A DNA stretch of 64,000 nucleotides from Blepharisma stoltei. Lineage: Eukaryota > Ciliophora > Heterotrichea > Heterotrichida > Blepharismidae. Each line of letters begins with the position of its first letter. The first letter of the stretch is position 1. The stretch covers positions 124,001 to 188,000 of the forward strand of contig CAJZBQ010000028.1 in assembly GCA_914767885.1 (NCBI GenBank), written 5' to 3'. Shown piece by piece: positions 36,701-46,176 of this stretch. The position numbers and the translations under genes are program-made. The notes under the pieces are model-generated. The model worked only from the letters and a program-made list of their open reading frames with translations, did not search any database and was not told where the DNA came from.

Positions 36701-39700
36701 CATTGCTTGAATATTCACTATTTGTTCATCTAGCAAGGTCTGTATATCTTCGACAGACTTTACAATATGCGTATCTTTATAAGGCAGGACTTCTAAAAAT
36801 TGGTTTTCGCATTCTTTTTTCATCTCTTCCAGCTTCTTTTTCAGCTTGAATTCTCTTTGGGCTTTATATGAGACTTCTTCGATTTCTTCAATGTAATTTT
36901 TCAGTCCTTTTTCTATTAAAGTAGACACAGTTTCGTGCTTAGCGTCAAGCTGCTCTGGGGTGAGTCCTGCAATTTGGGCGACCCTTTTCCAATGGTCTTC
37001 TCCCCAAGCTTCATTAGAAATAGCTTTTATCAGTGGGATATTTGTCTGAAATTCAGTTAGGTGTTCTTTTAAATGGTTGATCACATTGATAGCTTCAGGG
37101 CTTCTTTCTATCAGTTTTTTGGTCAACACAAAGCACTCCCTAAGCCACCTGTCCACATTATTAGAAATTTCCATCGCATTGAGTTCATGGATTTTTTTCT
37201 CATTGCTCCACGAGTTATGTCCATACTTAAAATCGTTCACATTGGTCCAGAGCCTGTTAAATGGCTCAAAATCATCAATCATATTCTGTAAATCTGTCTT
37301 ATCTGACAGCTGCAGCTCTTACTTACTTACTTACTTACTTAATTATTCGGTCTTTAAGGTGTCCGGTGCCGCAGCCCCTATAAAAAGGGCTTTTGGCAAA
37401 ACTAGTGACATCACCGAGCCATCTTGGATTAACCTGGTCAGCCCAGGCCCAAGCCTTCTATCAAAGCTTCGCCGCCAGCCTTGCTGCACTTCTCACCCGG
37501 CGCGTTGCCGATGCCTCGCCCTGACTCAGCTCCTGCGCGCGTTCCGCCTAAAGGTCATCTTCCCGTGGAGATGTGCTGAGGGGTAAAACCCCGAGATCTT
37601 GAACGCACTGTGGAGCCGTTCCTCTGGTTACCCCCAGAGTTTAAACGGCTGTTGCTGTGCAGAAGTTCTCAAGAGAAAAACCCAACCCCATAAATAAAAT
37701 TCCATGAGGGAGAGAAAATTAACAAAGCTAATTTCTCTCGAACCGAATGCCATTTTATTTATGACAGCTGCAGCTCAAATAAAGTTTCTCTTTGGTTAAA
37801 TGACACAAGCTGCTCCATTGCTTGTTTTAGGTGGTCTTCAAGCTTTTTGACGTCATCATAATGTGAAGACGAATTCGCGTACTCTGCAAACTGCTGGACG
37901 AGCTCGAAATCTGTGTGGAGTTGGCTGACCTCTCTGAACCACTTGTCTTTTTCTTTTTCCAGCTTTTCTCTGAACTTTTCTTCTTCGATTTCTAGCTTGC
38001 CCATGCCTTCTTTTGTGGACGCTTCTACTTCTATAGGCCAAGTTTTGCATTGCCAAAGGTTAATGCTGACGTCTTCATTCAGTTTAAACTGGTAGTCTTC
38101 TAGTATCAAAGTGTGGCTGATGGGTGCAGGTCAAATGACTTTGCCTTTTTAATAGTGTCCATTTCACCGAAGTACTTTTGGTCGAAAAATTTTTAAATAG
38201 TGTATCCCATTTGGCCGAAATTTGATGGTTTTTTTCGGTCAAATGTCTCACTATCAAAAATGATTCGAACAAAGTTTCCCCGATGAGATGTCTCACTATC
38301 AAATTTCCGCAGTCATTTAACATGGAACCGTGGCTGATTACTTCTTTTTCTTTATTTAAAAGTTCTTGTTTTTTGGTTTTGATGTTCCTTGCGAACTGTT
38401 TGAGCTCGAATAGCTCAGCTTCATTTGTAGGAATAGTTCTGACTTTGTTGCAGGTGAATTCGTACTCGTCCTGAATGCTTTTGACCTCTTCAGAGCAGAA
38501 ATTGGAGATTCCTTCAAGTAAAGAGTTCATGCATTTGTTAATTTTTTTGTCCATGGTCTCTTTGAACTTGTGGCATTGGATTTGGAAAAATTCGTAGTTT
38601 ATTACAAGAGTGGAAATAGAAATTAATTCTTCTTTTGCCTTTTTCAGCTTCATTAGCTCAGTCCTGAGTTTTTCAATTGAAGGTTTCTGTTTAAATAAAT
38701 CTTTCACGAATTCTTTTATTTTCATTTTTCCGACCCACTCAAAAGCTTTGAATTCTTCTAAAATTTGAAGAGGCCCGCTTTGGTATTTTTCCATCATTTC
38801 TGCAATTTCTGCTTTTGCAGTGGCAACCCAGTCATTTTCGTCAGACAGTTCAAATACTGGGGTTTTAGGAATATTCATAAATGGGACTAAATCAGATTCT
38901 AAATTCGTTATTTTATTGGTAGCTTCTACAATCCAGTCAATACACTCATTAATAAACTTATGAGCTTGCTGAAGAGTTGGCTTAAAATCAATTTGTCCTG
39001 GAATTGTATCAGATTGCTCATCTTTTTTCTTTCTCGCGTCTTCTTCAATGCTAAGCTGCAATATAATCAAAGGTTTTCCAATTTTTCTATAAAGCTCAGG
39101 CTCTTCGGGCATGGTAAAAGACTTCAAAAAATTGATTCAGTCATCAATGCTTTGTTTTGCAAAAGCTCTTACATGGGTGTTCATAATTAAATCCATCCTT
39201 CTCAAAATAGTATGCAGAGGCCCTTTTAAGTACTCTTCAGAGTCTACTGCGAAGAAATTGTACTGTTCAGCCATTTTGTCCTGGGTTTCACTAATTAAAT
39301 ATTCTCTCCAATGTATTGAAATTTGTTGCCTTATAGCCTGGTGATGGTTTCTTTGAGTATTATATAAATTCCTTAATTCCATTGGTAGTAAAAGATTTTT
39401 GGTCTCTAAAAATCTGTATTCTTGGAAGCTGTGGCATTTGTCAGCCATTATTTTATTTACCTGAACGACTGAGGTAATCTTGTACCAATGGCTTTTGTCG
39501 AGCTCTTTTTTCATTTTTTTGTAGGGATGAGGAGGGATAGTGATAGTTCCGAATTCTGGGACAATTGGGACAGACCGCCTGATTGGGATTTTTTTCTGAA
39601 GAAATTCATTATCGTTCTTTGGGTCTTGCATTCTTACTCCCCCCCCCCTCCGTGAGTGAACAAAACCATTAGAAAAATCGCTTTTTTTGCCCAAAAACCC

Positions 39701-41085
39701 ACCCTCCGTGAGTGAACAAAATTTTTTTAATAGAAAAATTTTATGGAAAAAAATTTTGATATATAAATGATAATTAAATATAATGAAATCTAGAGCTAAT
39801 TCTGTTTAATTTTAAACAAATTGCATTTTTAAAACATAAATTTTATAAATTAAATTAATATTTGCTTTCAAATTTTTGCAAATTAGGATTTTTTTTAAAT
39901 TTCGAAAAAAACAATTTTTTAGAAAATTTATATATAATTTTTTTTAAAAAAAAAAATTAACCCCCCCCCGTGAGTGAACAAAATTTTTTTTGTTCACTCA
40001 CGGAGGGGGGGGAGTTAGTAAAATTACGCATTTTTTCATAGCTCGGGCGTATTCTTCGTCAACAACTGCGACCAGCTGTTTTAGCAAGGTCATGTATTTT
40101 TCTTTTTCAAATTCTGGGGTGGTCGCGACTGCTTTTTGTAGGATTTTGGTTTTGACTTCTTTGCGAAGCTGTGATACTTCAGCTGATGAGATTGCGTCGA
40201 CCATGTCTAAAAACCTTACTATAGAGTCATAGTTGGCTTGAAGCTCCCTGGCTTGGATTACACGGGCTTCGAATTCTTTGGGATCTTCATTGTGGAATTT
40301 TATTGCAAGACGCTGAACTTTTTTTTCCAGCATGCTCTTTCTGATCCTGACTTTAAATTTTTTCAGATTTGAGTCATATGCTGGGCTGAATAAGGCTAAT
40401 AATAATTTTTTATATAAAAATAGCAACCTATTATAAGAGCAAGCTCATATATTATTATAGTGTATCCTAATAAATCTATTGGCTCCCACGAATAAACTCC
40501 ATCATCAAACACAGGCGAATACCCATGTGGCCCAGGCTTCCCACGATAAAGTTTTACCCAATCTTCAGGTGTCATTGTCTCTATCCAGCAGTCAAATTTG
40601 GAAATATCTCTTGTCGATTTCAAATCAGGGTTCTCAAAGCTTGCAAATTCTCTTTGTAAAAGCTTATTAGTTTTTTCTCCGTCTGGATCTGGCAGTTCTT
40701 CACTAGGAGAGCCTAAATCAGCTTGGTCAGCCCTCAAATTGGCTTCGCTACCTTTGCTCGGGAAAAAGCTTTCATGTTTTATAACTGTTTTGGAATTTCT
40801 AGCAGTAAGACCTTTAGAGCTGGCTAAATTCTTCTGTGATGGGAGCTCTGAGTTTCTGAGAGTATTAGCATGTATTTTGAGCTCTTCGTCCAAGGTTGGA
40901 AGCATAGGAGGCTCTTCGAGCTCTGGAAGCTTTTTTCGTGATTTTTTTGGGGAAATTGGGTCTGTATCCATAAGCTTTGAAAGGGCTTTGAAATCTGGGA
41001 TGTTAAGTAAGACACGAGCAGCGTATGGCTTAGTACGCACTGTCAGCTTGCCCGAACTTGATTTTCCGAGTGGGCGAGGATTCAT
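24784..41085 (-). CDS. Axonemal (inner-arm type) dynein heavy chain
   Basis: A ciliary motor of about 4,200 residues once the inserts are removed. From the N-terminus: a tail (41085 to about 35990), then the AAA ring. The P loops are AAA1 GPAGTGKTE (about 34160), AAA2 GQTFSGKTK (about 33240), AAA3 GPTGTGKTV (about 31600) and AAA4 GVGGSGRKS (about 30445). The stalk coiled coil spans about 29800-27700. The C-terminal domain ends [14 protein letters not shown] then [15 protein letters not shown]. The C-terminus and length fit the single-headed DNAH3/7/12 group. Thirteen insertions (51 bp to about 1.35 kb, about 3.7 kb in total) interrupt it. Twelve rejoin in frame, often restoring invariant motifs such as [15 protein letters not shown] and [13 protein letters not shown]=Trp in KWIRNWPS, WPEDALWS and SIDDWINF. 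Stop is TAA. Confidence 0.95.
26857..26962. other. IES in dynein gene, about 106 bp, TA-type
   Basis: An AT-rich segment with stops separates FESFNSFL from [13 protein letters not shown]. In-frame joining is possible at TA within TTATA-like sequence on both sides. The boundaries are good to a few bases. Confidence 0.65.
27159..27391. mobile_element. Element C, copy 1 (8-bp target duplication)
   Basis: The body is 27167-27383, flanked by GCGAAAAC (27159-27166, 27384-27391). Terminal inverted repeats: GGGTGCAGGTCAAAT and ATTTGACATGGAGCC. The interior has GTGTCCATTTCACCGAAA and CACTATCAAA motifs shared with copy 2. Removal joins DKLLFS to LLVCLKVM in frame. Confidence 0.82.
27628..27686. other. 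IES in dynein gene, 59 bp, TA-flanked
   Basis: TA at 27626-27627 and at 27685-27686. Removal joins RKNYTNL to [13 protein letters not shown] in frame, restoring the conserved approach to EPMYQYSL. Confidence 0.78.
29087..29137. other. IES in dynein gene, 51 bp, TA-flanked
   Basis: TA at 29085-29086 and 29136-29137. Removal joins SFRII to [14 protein letters not shown] in frame. Confidence 0.72.
30132..30252. other. IES in dynein gene, 121 bp, TAA-flanked
   Basis: TAA at 30129-30131 and 30250-30252. The left edge is CTCTTTCC. Removal restores [19 protein letters not shown], an invariant dynein block near AAA4. Confidence 0.85.
30572..30646. other. IES in dynein gene, 75 bp, TATAA-flanked
   Basis: TATAA at 30567-30571 and 30642-30646. 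Removal joins HECLEYY to [13 protein letters not shown] in frame. Confidence 0.85.
32304..32848 (-). mobile_element. SINE-like retroelement S3 with 16-bp target duplication
   Basis: The body is 32320-32832, between 16-bp repeats with one mismatch (32304-32319, 32833-32848). On the minus strand the 5' end carries a 12-bp AT-rich stem (32821-32832 with 32762-32773, perfect complement) enclosing a GC-rich hairpin (CTTGGC and GCCAAG). The 3' edge is AAGTAACTTGGTAAC. Removal restores [18 protein letters not shown] of dynein. Confidence 0.85.
33637..33708. other. IES in dynein gene, 72 bp, TA-flanked
   Basis: TA at 33635-33636 and 33707-33708. Removal joins SLAAKVV to [19 protein letters not shown] in frame, at the boundary of AAA1 and AAA2. 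Confidence 0.85.
34655..36003. mobile_element. Composite insert with inverted C-rich repeats, in dynein gene
   Basis: About 1.35 kb separates MKRSFAEY from [15 protein letters not shown]. The left part (34730-34885) carries AGGTAGCAACCC followed by imperfect repeats of ACCCCCCCACCCCCCCTAAA type. The right part (35550-35640) carries the inverse, GGGGGGGTGGGGTTGCGACC, and the flanking sequence (GGTCAAGCA and its complement) is inverted too, so two related pieces face each other. The middle is AT-rich. Boundaries are approximate: a partial repeat (TACCAAAGGC near 34645, TATCAAAGGC near 36005) does not give an in-frame join. Confidence 0.6.
34785..34885. repeat. Degenerate C-rich tandem repeat
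   Basis: Three to four units of roughly 25-35 bases, each a GGTACC/GGCACC-like start then two runs of C separated by A. The minus strand has many G runs and could form a quadruplex. It is not a ciliate telomere repeat. Confidence 0.7.
37304..37776 (-). mobile_element. SINE-like retroelement S5 with 15-bp target duplication
   Basis: The body is 37319-37761, between TGACAGCTGCAGCTC copies (37304-37318, 37762-37776). It is homologous to S1 in opposite orientation. On the minus strand it starts TAAATAAAATGGCATTCGG and ends in a (TAAG)n tail seen as CTTACTTACTTACTTACTTA on the plus strand. The 5' stem is 37752-37763 with 37689-37700. Removal joins LFELQLS to [13 protein letters not shown] in frame. 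Confidence 0.88.
38113..38338. mobile_element. Element C, copy 2 (9-bp target duplication)
   Basis: The body is 38122-38329, flanked by GTGGCTGAT (38113-38121, 38330-38338). Terminal inverted repeats: GGGTGCAGGTCAAATGAC and GTCATTTAACATGGAACC. Removal joins KEVISH to [11 protein letters not shown] of dynein in frame. Confidence 0.85.
39634..40014. mobile_element. MITE family B, copy in dynein gene
   Basis: 381 bp between TTA repeats (39634-39636, 40015-40017). Same ends as the copy at 21155-21544: direct duplication of CCTCCGTGAGTGAACAAAA on the left, hairpin on the right. Removal joins [10 protein letters not shown] to [11 protein letters not shown] in frame. Confidence 0.92.
40379..40464. 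other. IES in dynein gene, 86 bp, TA-flanked
   Basis: TA at 40377-40378 and 40463-40464. Removal joins SWEPIDLLG to [11 protein letters not shown] in frame. Confidence 0.82.
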
Positions 41086-41444
41086 TATAATAAATTATTA
41101 ACAGTTATGGTGATTTTCTTTAAAAATTGGAATGGTTAAAATATAAAAAATATTTTGGGTGAAGAAGCTAAGAAAAATTCTTTTTGGTATGTGTGTATGT
41201 AAAATATGAAAATATATGCTGAATTGGATTATATTTGGTTTGTATTTATTAGAGATCTTGATTGGAGGCTATTTATAGATAAATGAGAGTGATTATAATA
41301 ATATTTAGGCGCATTACATATATTTTTTATATTAAAGTAATAGGTGATAAATCAATCTAAAATCAATATAAAGAAAAAACCCAACGAAAATGGCTAACCC
41401 CTCACACTTATGACGGGGAAATTGTGTAGGGGTAAAGTAATATA

Positions 41445-41953
41445 TCTTCTTCACTTAGAATTTTGGCCATCATGACCGCGAAATCGGTTTTTGAGTGGCA
41501 GGATGAACTCAAAATTTTTGCCAGAAATAAAAAACTGGCATAAAGGCGACGAGGTCGCAGGTGGCTAAATTCTGGGGTGGGCGTGGTCTGGGCTAACAGG
41601 GCCTCCCCTCGACCCACAGACGGGAATACCCACGGCGCAATACCAATCGAGGACTTCTGGAGGAGCATTATGTTGCCTGTAAATGGCAGAGGTAGTTCCA
41701 GAAGGAGGCATCAGACGGTTCCCTCATACTCTGAGCACTACTATGGATTAAGAGAGTCCTTTACTGAAGTTTTTTTGGTCCAAACAGGTTCGGGAGTCTC
41801 CCCTAAAGATGCCGACGTCATCAGAAAAGAGTGGTAGGTGGCTTTAATGACTAGCGCCACATGAGCATGAAGCTGAAACTCGACTGGATCAGGGGCTGAA
41901 ATAAACCCCGCTTTAGCCCTCTATAATCTAATCTCTCTCTCTTCTTCACTTAG
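41445..41953. mobile_element. SINE-like retroelement S6 with 14-bp target duplication
   Basis: The body is 41459-41939, flanked by TCTTCTTCACTTAG (41445-41458, 41940-41953, perfect). It is GC-rich, with a CT-rich edge (ATCTAATCTCTCTCTC) on the right. No long reading frame of its own that I trust. Confidence 0.72.
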
Positions 41954-42663
41954 GACATTTGTCTTAAGTTGGGTTAAAGTAAAATTTTTATCACTATTAT
42001 CACTTGCGAATATTTGAAGGTATGATAGGCCTCCTTCTGGTGACAATATTTACCTAGATTTACTATCAGACCTATGCGAAATAAGGATGAATTCACTTCC
42101 AACACCAAAGACGGATGCTAAGAGTGTCCATAGAACTTTCCTCATTGATTATGTTAGATTTAAGTTAGAATGGGTCTTCGGAGTTTATTTCAGCCCCTCT
42201 CGTCCTGCACCGACTTGAGGCTTCACGCCCTAAGTATCGGGCTTCACTTCACTCTTTTCTGTCTACATCACGAAAATAGTGACTCAGTATCTTGCAGGAA
42301 AATACACCCAGGTATTTCCTTGTACAAACTCCTAGCGGTTAGCACCATCTGCCCAAAGATGAGAGGTAGGAGTGACCTTGAATTCTCCTTCTGGTTCCCA
42401 TCTCCTTCGAATCCAGAAGTGTGGAGTTGTCATGTGGACTCTGGTATATTTGTCTCTGTCGGTTAAAAAGCCCTGTCGTCACCCGACTAGGGTAAAACCA
42501 TCAAAACACATGAGGTATGGGAAAAGGGCGGGTCGGATAAGTCGCATTTTATTTGTGTCTTTTCTCATTGAGGGATGCGATTATTATATTATGCCTTTAT
42601 TTCAGGGCAATATCCATTTAATTTTCTCTTTTTATATCAGTAAAGCAGTAAAATTAAGGGTTT
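41940..42663 (+). CDS. Coding segment of unknown gene, split by S7
   Basis: Reading from 41951 with TGA as Trp, an open frame runs RTFVLSWVKVKFLSLLSLAN, then RPPSGDNIYLDLLSDLCE and TPKTDAKSVHRT. It continues across the retroelement at 42149-42558 as FLIEGCDYYIMPLFQGN and ends at TAA (42661-42663). The join at the target duplication is in frame, which supports a real gene. The 5' part beyond S6 is unresolved: the frame meets a TAA just upstream of 41445, so an intron or another insertion is likely there. I recognise no family. Confidence 0.45.
42136..42571 (-). mobile_element. SINE-like retroelement S7 with 13-bp target duplication
   Basis: The body is 42149-42558, flanked by CTTTCCTCATTGA (42136-42148) and CTTTTCTCATTGA (42559-42571). 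Minus-strand 5' end ACAAATAAAATGCGAC matches the start of S8. The 3' edge carries TCTAACTTAAATCTAAC. Confidence 0.72.
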
Positions 42664-43283
42664 AAACACCCCAGAATTTGCTCTTATGAGCAAATTTAAG
42701 TAAATTTCTCTTTTATAGTTCTTTCTCATTGAAGAGAATTGATTGATGATACCTCAAAAGACTTCAAAAATTAATAATCTTAAAGAATAATTCACCTCAC
42801 AGCACATCAGCAAGATCACCAACAGCAACCTACAGTCCTGAAGCTGAGCCCGGAATTTTCAGACGAAATGCCGATTAGCACATTCCTCATCCTAAATCGG
42901 CCTCAGAAAACTCAAGCACAGCTTCGCCAATTCGTCTCCGATCTTTCCGTCATCTCGCTATGTTCCACTCCTCCGCCTAAAGCACCCGCACTACTCTCTC
43001 CTTTTCTTGCTTTTGACACGAAGCGCCTAAAAAATAGGGTTTATTTTATTTTAAAAGTATTTAATTAATTCTCTATTCTCTTTAACATCTGTGAGTGAGC
43101 AAAAAATTTTTGCTCATTCGCAAAGAGGAGCATTGCAATAATTACTATACAGAAAATCTTAATTTTTATCCCCATTAATACTATGCTTATCCAAAATTTC
43201 TTTTTAAAATCATATTCCCACTCATCTTCTAAAAAGTAGTTACAGATCTGATAAAATTCATTTTATAAATCCTAATTAGTGCT
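42664..43283. other. Possible coding exon and palindrome remnant
   Basis: Around 42790-43068 the sequence is less AT-rich and two frames stay open (one gives MPISTFLILNRPQKTQAQLR from 42868, another a Ser/Pro-rich stretch). I cannot decide which, if either, is real. At 43090-43122 a palindrome (TGTGAGTGAGCAAAAA facing TTTTTGCTCATTCGCA) looks like a leftover MITE B hairpin. Confidence 0.3.
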
Positions 43284-44647
43284 ATGATTCACAACAGGGT
43301 AGAAAACCACCCATCATATATGATAACAAGTACCTTCAACTCTCTGCATGCCTCGCCTCAAGGCTTCCTACAGCCCTCAGAAGAAGAAAGAAATGATTCT
43401 TACATATCCACTGAATACACAGGGAGAACTGAAGAGCCAGACCAATCAGTCAACACACTGTCCAATGACAGCGGTCTGATTACTTCAAATACTTATTTAT
43501 ATCTAGAAAATGAAGACTTAAATGAGGATATCCCCAGCACTTTTTTCCAAGACCATAATATACCTGAAAATGTAAGTGTGGTATTGCCTACAGAAAAAGA
43601 AATCGAGCCTTCTATACAATATTCAGAAGAGAAAAAAGAAGAGATTGTAGAGATAAAAACTGAAAATAAAGAAGAAGAGCCAATAGTTAACATTATACCT
43701 ATACAAGAACCTTTAGAAATTATTAGCCAAAACACTGAGCAGGAAATTAAACAAGTGAATATTGAAGCCCCTTCTCCTACCAGAATGAGCCAATATGTGC
43801 TCCGTGAAAAAAGCAGTGCTTTGCTGTCGGCATTGCCTGTATATGATTCACATGGATCGCTTCATGTATCAAAAGAGCTTGGAAAGAGAGATGCAAAAAA
43901 AATCAGGAAAAACCAGCCATTGTCAAATCAAGTAAAAAACAAAAAAAACAAAAGCGTAAATAGGCTAAGAAAACTTCCAACAATCCAATCTGGCCCTTCA
44001 TCACCCAAGGTAATGTGTGGAAGACGATTTAGTCAAAATTTGGGAGATCATGTATCAAAAACTAAGCAGCTACAAAACAGCAATTTATTCCCTATCTGGA
44101 ATATCAAAGAATCTATAACTCAAAGCCACCAAAAACAATGATGAACAAAAAATTATTTCAATAGGGCTCCATAGAACATTTTTCTTGTGTGACATTTCCT
44201 TCAGTGCTTGCTTCAGAGCAATTGTCTTATGAGAAAATGTTATGACCAAAAAATCCAAGGAAATTTCACAGCAAGAAAAATCCTATCAAAAAGCAGGCAA
44301 CGTTCAATAGATATCAAAGCCAAGAAAACAAACCTATTTCCAATAAGCATATAAATCTACATGAAAAGACTTCAGAAGACGTCAATGTCTATGAAAATCG
44401 CATCAAAAAAATAGTAAGCAAGCCTCCAAAAATGCCAAACTTGTCAACTGGAGCTGAAAAAAAGAAAAATGACTCTGTTTTATTGACAATGATGTCTCCT
44501 TATTTTAGCACAAATCCAAAAATGAGGTTAAGCGGAAAAGTCATAAAAACTATTGGCGACCTAATTAAAGCTTCTCAAAATACCAGACTGTCCACAAAAT
44601 CAAACCTAAGATCATTGAAGAAAAATTTCACCCCAAGCAATTTGTAA
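43284..44647 (+). CDS. Acidic then basic protein of unknown function
   Basis: The N-terminal 285 residues (from ATG 43284, MIHNRVENHPSYMITSTFNS) are acidic and low in predicted structure, with a Glu-rich stretch (IKTENKEEEPIVNIIPIQEP), and turn basic after about base 43870. The frame then shifts near 44150-44165, and coding resumes (EHFSCVTFPSVLASEQLSYE) to the C-terminal stretch PKMRLSGKVIKTIGDLIKAS, ending TAA at 44645-44647. A small intervening sequence or an unrecognised intron is needed there and I could not locate it. No family recognised. Confidence 0.55.
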
Positions 44648-44692
44648 TTCATAATAGAGTTTTATTAATAATTTTCTACTTTTAAAGCCTGC

Positions 44693-45256
44693 TAACTCCC
44701 CCCCCCATCCTTGATCGAACGACTCGCCATCGTTCGATCAAGGATGGGGGTTAAAAAAAAAATTTTTCGGAAAAAAAAATTTATATATAAAATAAAAAAT
44801 ATAGTTTTATATTCTTTTAAATAAGAGGGTTAAGAATATTTAATAATTATTTTTACAGCAAAAAATTTAATTTATTTCATAAAATACCAATTTTTAATAT
44901 TTTGATTTATTAGTTACCCCTTTAAACTGTATAAATTTTAATTTGCTCCTTATTAAAATTAATTTTTTTTTAAAAAAATTTTAAAGAATCTGTATTTTAT
45001 TAGATTATTGAGTTTTTTAAGCATATGTTAATCACTAAATCACTTCGGATGGTTGATTCCGCAGCTTTCTGTCGTCTCAAAGCCTCTGAAAACAACTTCA
45101 TTATGCACATCTTCCCAAGCTTTTGATAAATAATATATTTTTATATATATAAAAATTTGCATGATATGAAAATCGTTCGATCAAGGATGGGGGTTAATTT
45201 TCCCCAATTTTTAGGAATTTTTACAGTCAATCGTTCGATCAAGGATGGGGGGGGAG
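44693..45256. mobile_element. MITE family A, copy 2 (intergenic)
   Basis: 564 bp between TAA repeats (44693-44695, 45257-45259). Nearly identical ends and interior to 19592-20164. It lies between the 3' ends of two convergent genes, so it breaks no reading frame. Confidence 0.9.
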
Positions 45257-45308
45257 TAAGTATTTGTATATGTTTCTGTATTTATTTTTAAAAAAGAGAA
45301 AATTCAAG

Positions 45309-45956
45309 CTAAAATGTACCTTTGCATTTTTTTGATCCACAGAAGCATTGCTGCTCATTTGAGTATTTTCTATATTCAAATGTGAGTTCTTTTCCTTTAG
45401 CGATAGGCTTTATGCTAAAAAAAGCTACAGTAGGGATTATATGGTTCACTCTTATAGCTAAAGCTTGCAAGTTTGGGTTGCATCCATGATTTATGAACCT
45501 TGAAAAATTTCCAGAATATTGTGCATCAAAAGCAGTTGTATAAGTTTTTAATGGTGTATTTTCTCTAATCAAAAATACATAAGGCCCTTCACAATTATTA
45601 TCTACGATTACTCCAGCATAAATCCCTATGAATTCCCCTTTTTCAATATTTTCTTCAGCAAATACCCCTAGTCCTTTATTTATAGTTTTCCTGATACTGA
45701 TCTTGCATTTTGAGCCTTTCTGCACAACTCTATTATAGCACTCTACCGTGCATGAGCAATTATTATTGCATTCAAATATAGGCTTGGTGTCATTAAAATT
45801 TTCAATAATTTTCCCAGTTTCTGAATAAGCGAATCCATATCTATTATAGCATTCACAATCTCTCCCACAACTTCCTATACAAGTGCAAGAGATTTCTAGG
45901 TCTAGCTCATATTCTTCTATATCATCTACCAAGCTTTCCATAATTGGGCAATACAT
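45309..45956 (-). CDS. Small SET-domain histone lysine methyltransferase, SUV39-like
   Basis: Only 215 residues, but it has a Cys-rich pre-SET region (CTCIGSCGRDCECYNRYG), the SET core and a post-SET cluster (CFCGSKKCKG). SET motifs: GLGVFAEENIEKGEFIGIYAG (GxG and start of the AdoMet site), RFINHGCNPN (the invariant NHxCxPN) and ELTFEYR. The pre-SET plus post-SET pairing fits the H3K9 methyltransferase group. No chromodomain is present. The gene is uninterrupted, and a MITE A copy sits 50 bp beyond its stop. The start at 45956 (MYCPIMESLVDDIEEY) is the first ATG. Stop is TAG. Confidence 0.88.
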   Translation of the reverse strand: MYCPIMESLVDDIEEYELDLEISCTCIGSCGRDCECYNRYGFAYSETGKIIENFNDTKPIFECNNNCSCTVECYNRVVQKGSKCKISIRKTINKGLGVFAEENIEKGEFIGIYAGVIVDNNCEGPYVFLIRENTPLKTYTTAFDAQYSGNFSRFINHGCNPNLQALAIRVNHIIPTVAFFSIKPIAKGKELTFEYRKYSNEQQCFCGSKKCKGTF

Positions 45957-46176
45957 TTAGCTTCAATAATTAAATTAATTTTATTGAGACTAAAAAACAG
46001 AAATTTACCAAGGAGTCAGTAGGCTGCATGCTATTTGATCCGAATTTTTTTATATTGTGGTATTTCCTCTCGGCAATTTTGCCGAATGTTTTTGATAGTG
46101 ATGCTGGCTAAAATTCTGATCAAAAATTTCACAAGGGAAAATTTTCAAATAAATTTTCCCAATTATAAAAACGTTC

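Noticed and set aside
24784-41085. Dynein gene as a pseudogene
   Set aside because: The breaks are insertions with flanking repeats, and nearly all rejoin in frame with invariant motifs intact. A pseudogene would show scattered stops and small shifts.
41577-41837. Protein gene in S6
   Set aside because: The frame is bounded by the retroelement and its target duplications, and it has no recognisable domain.
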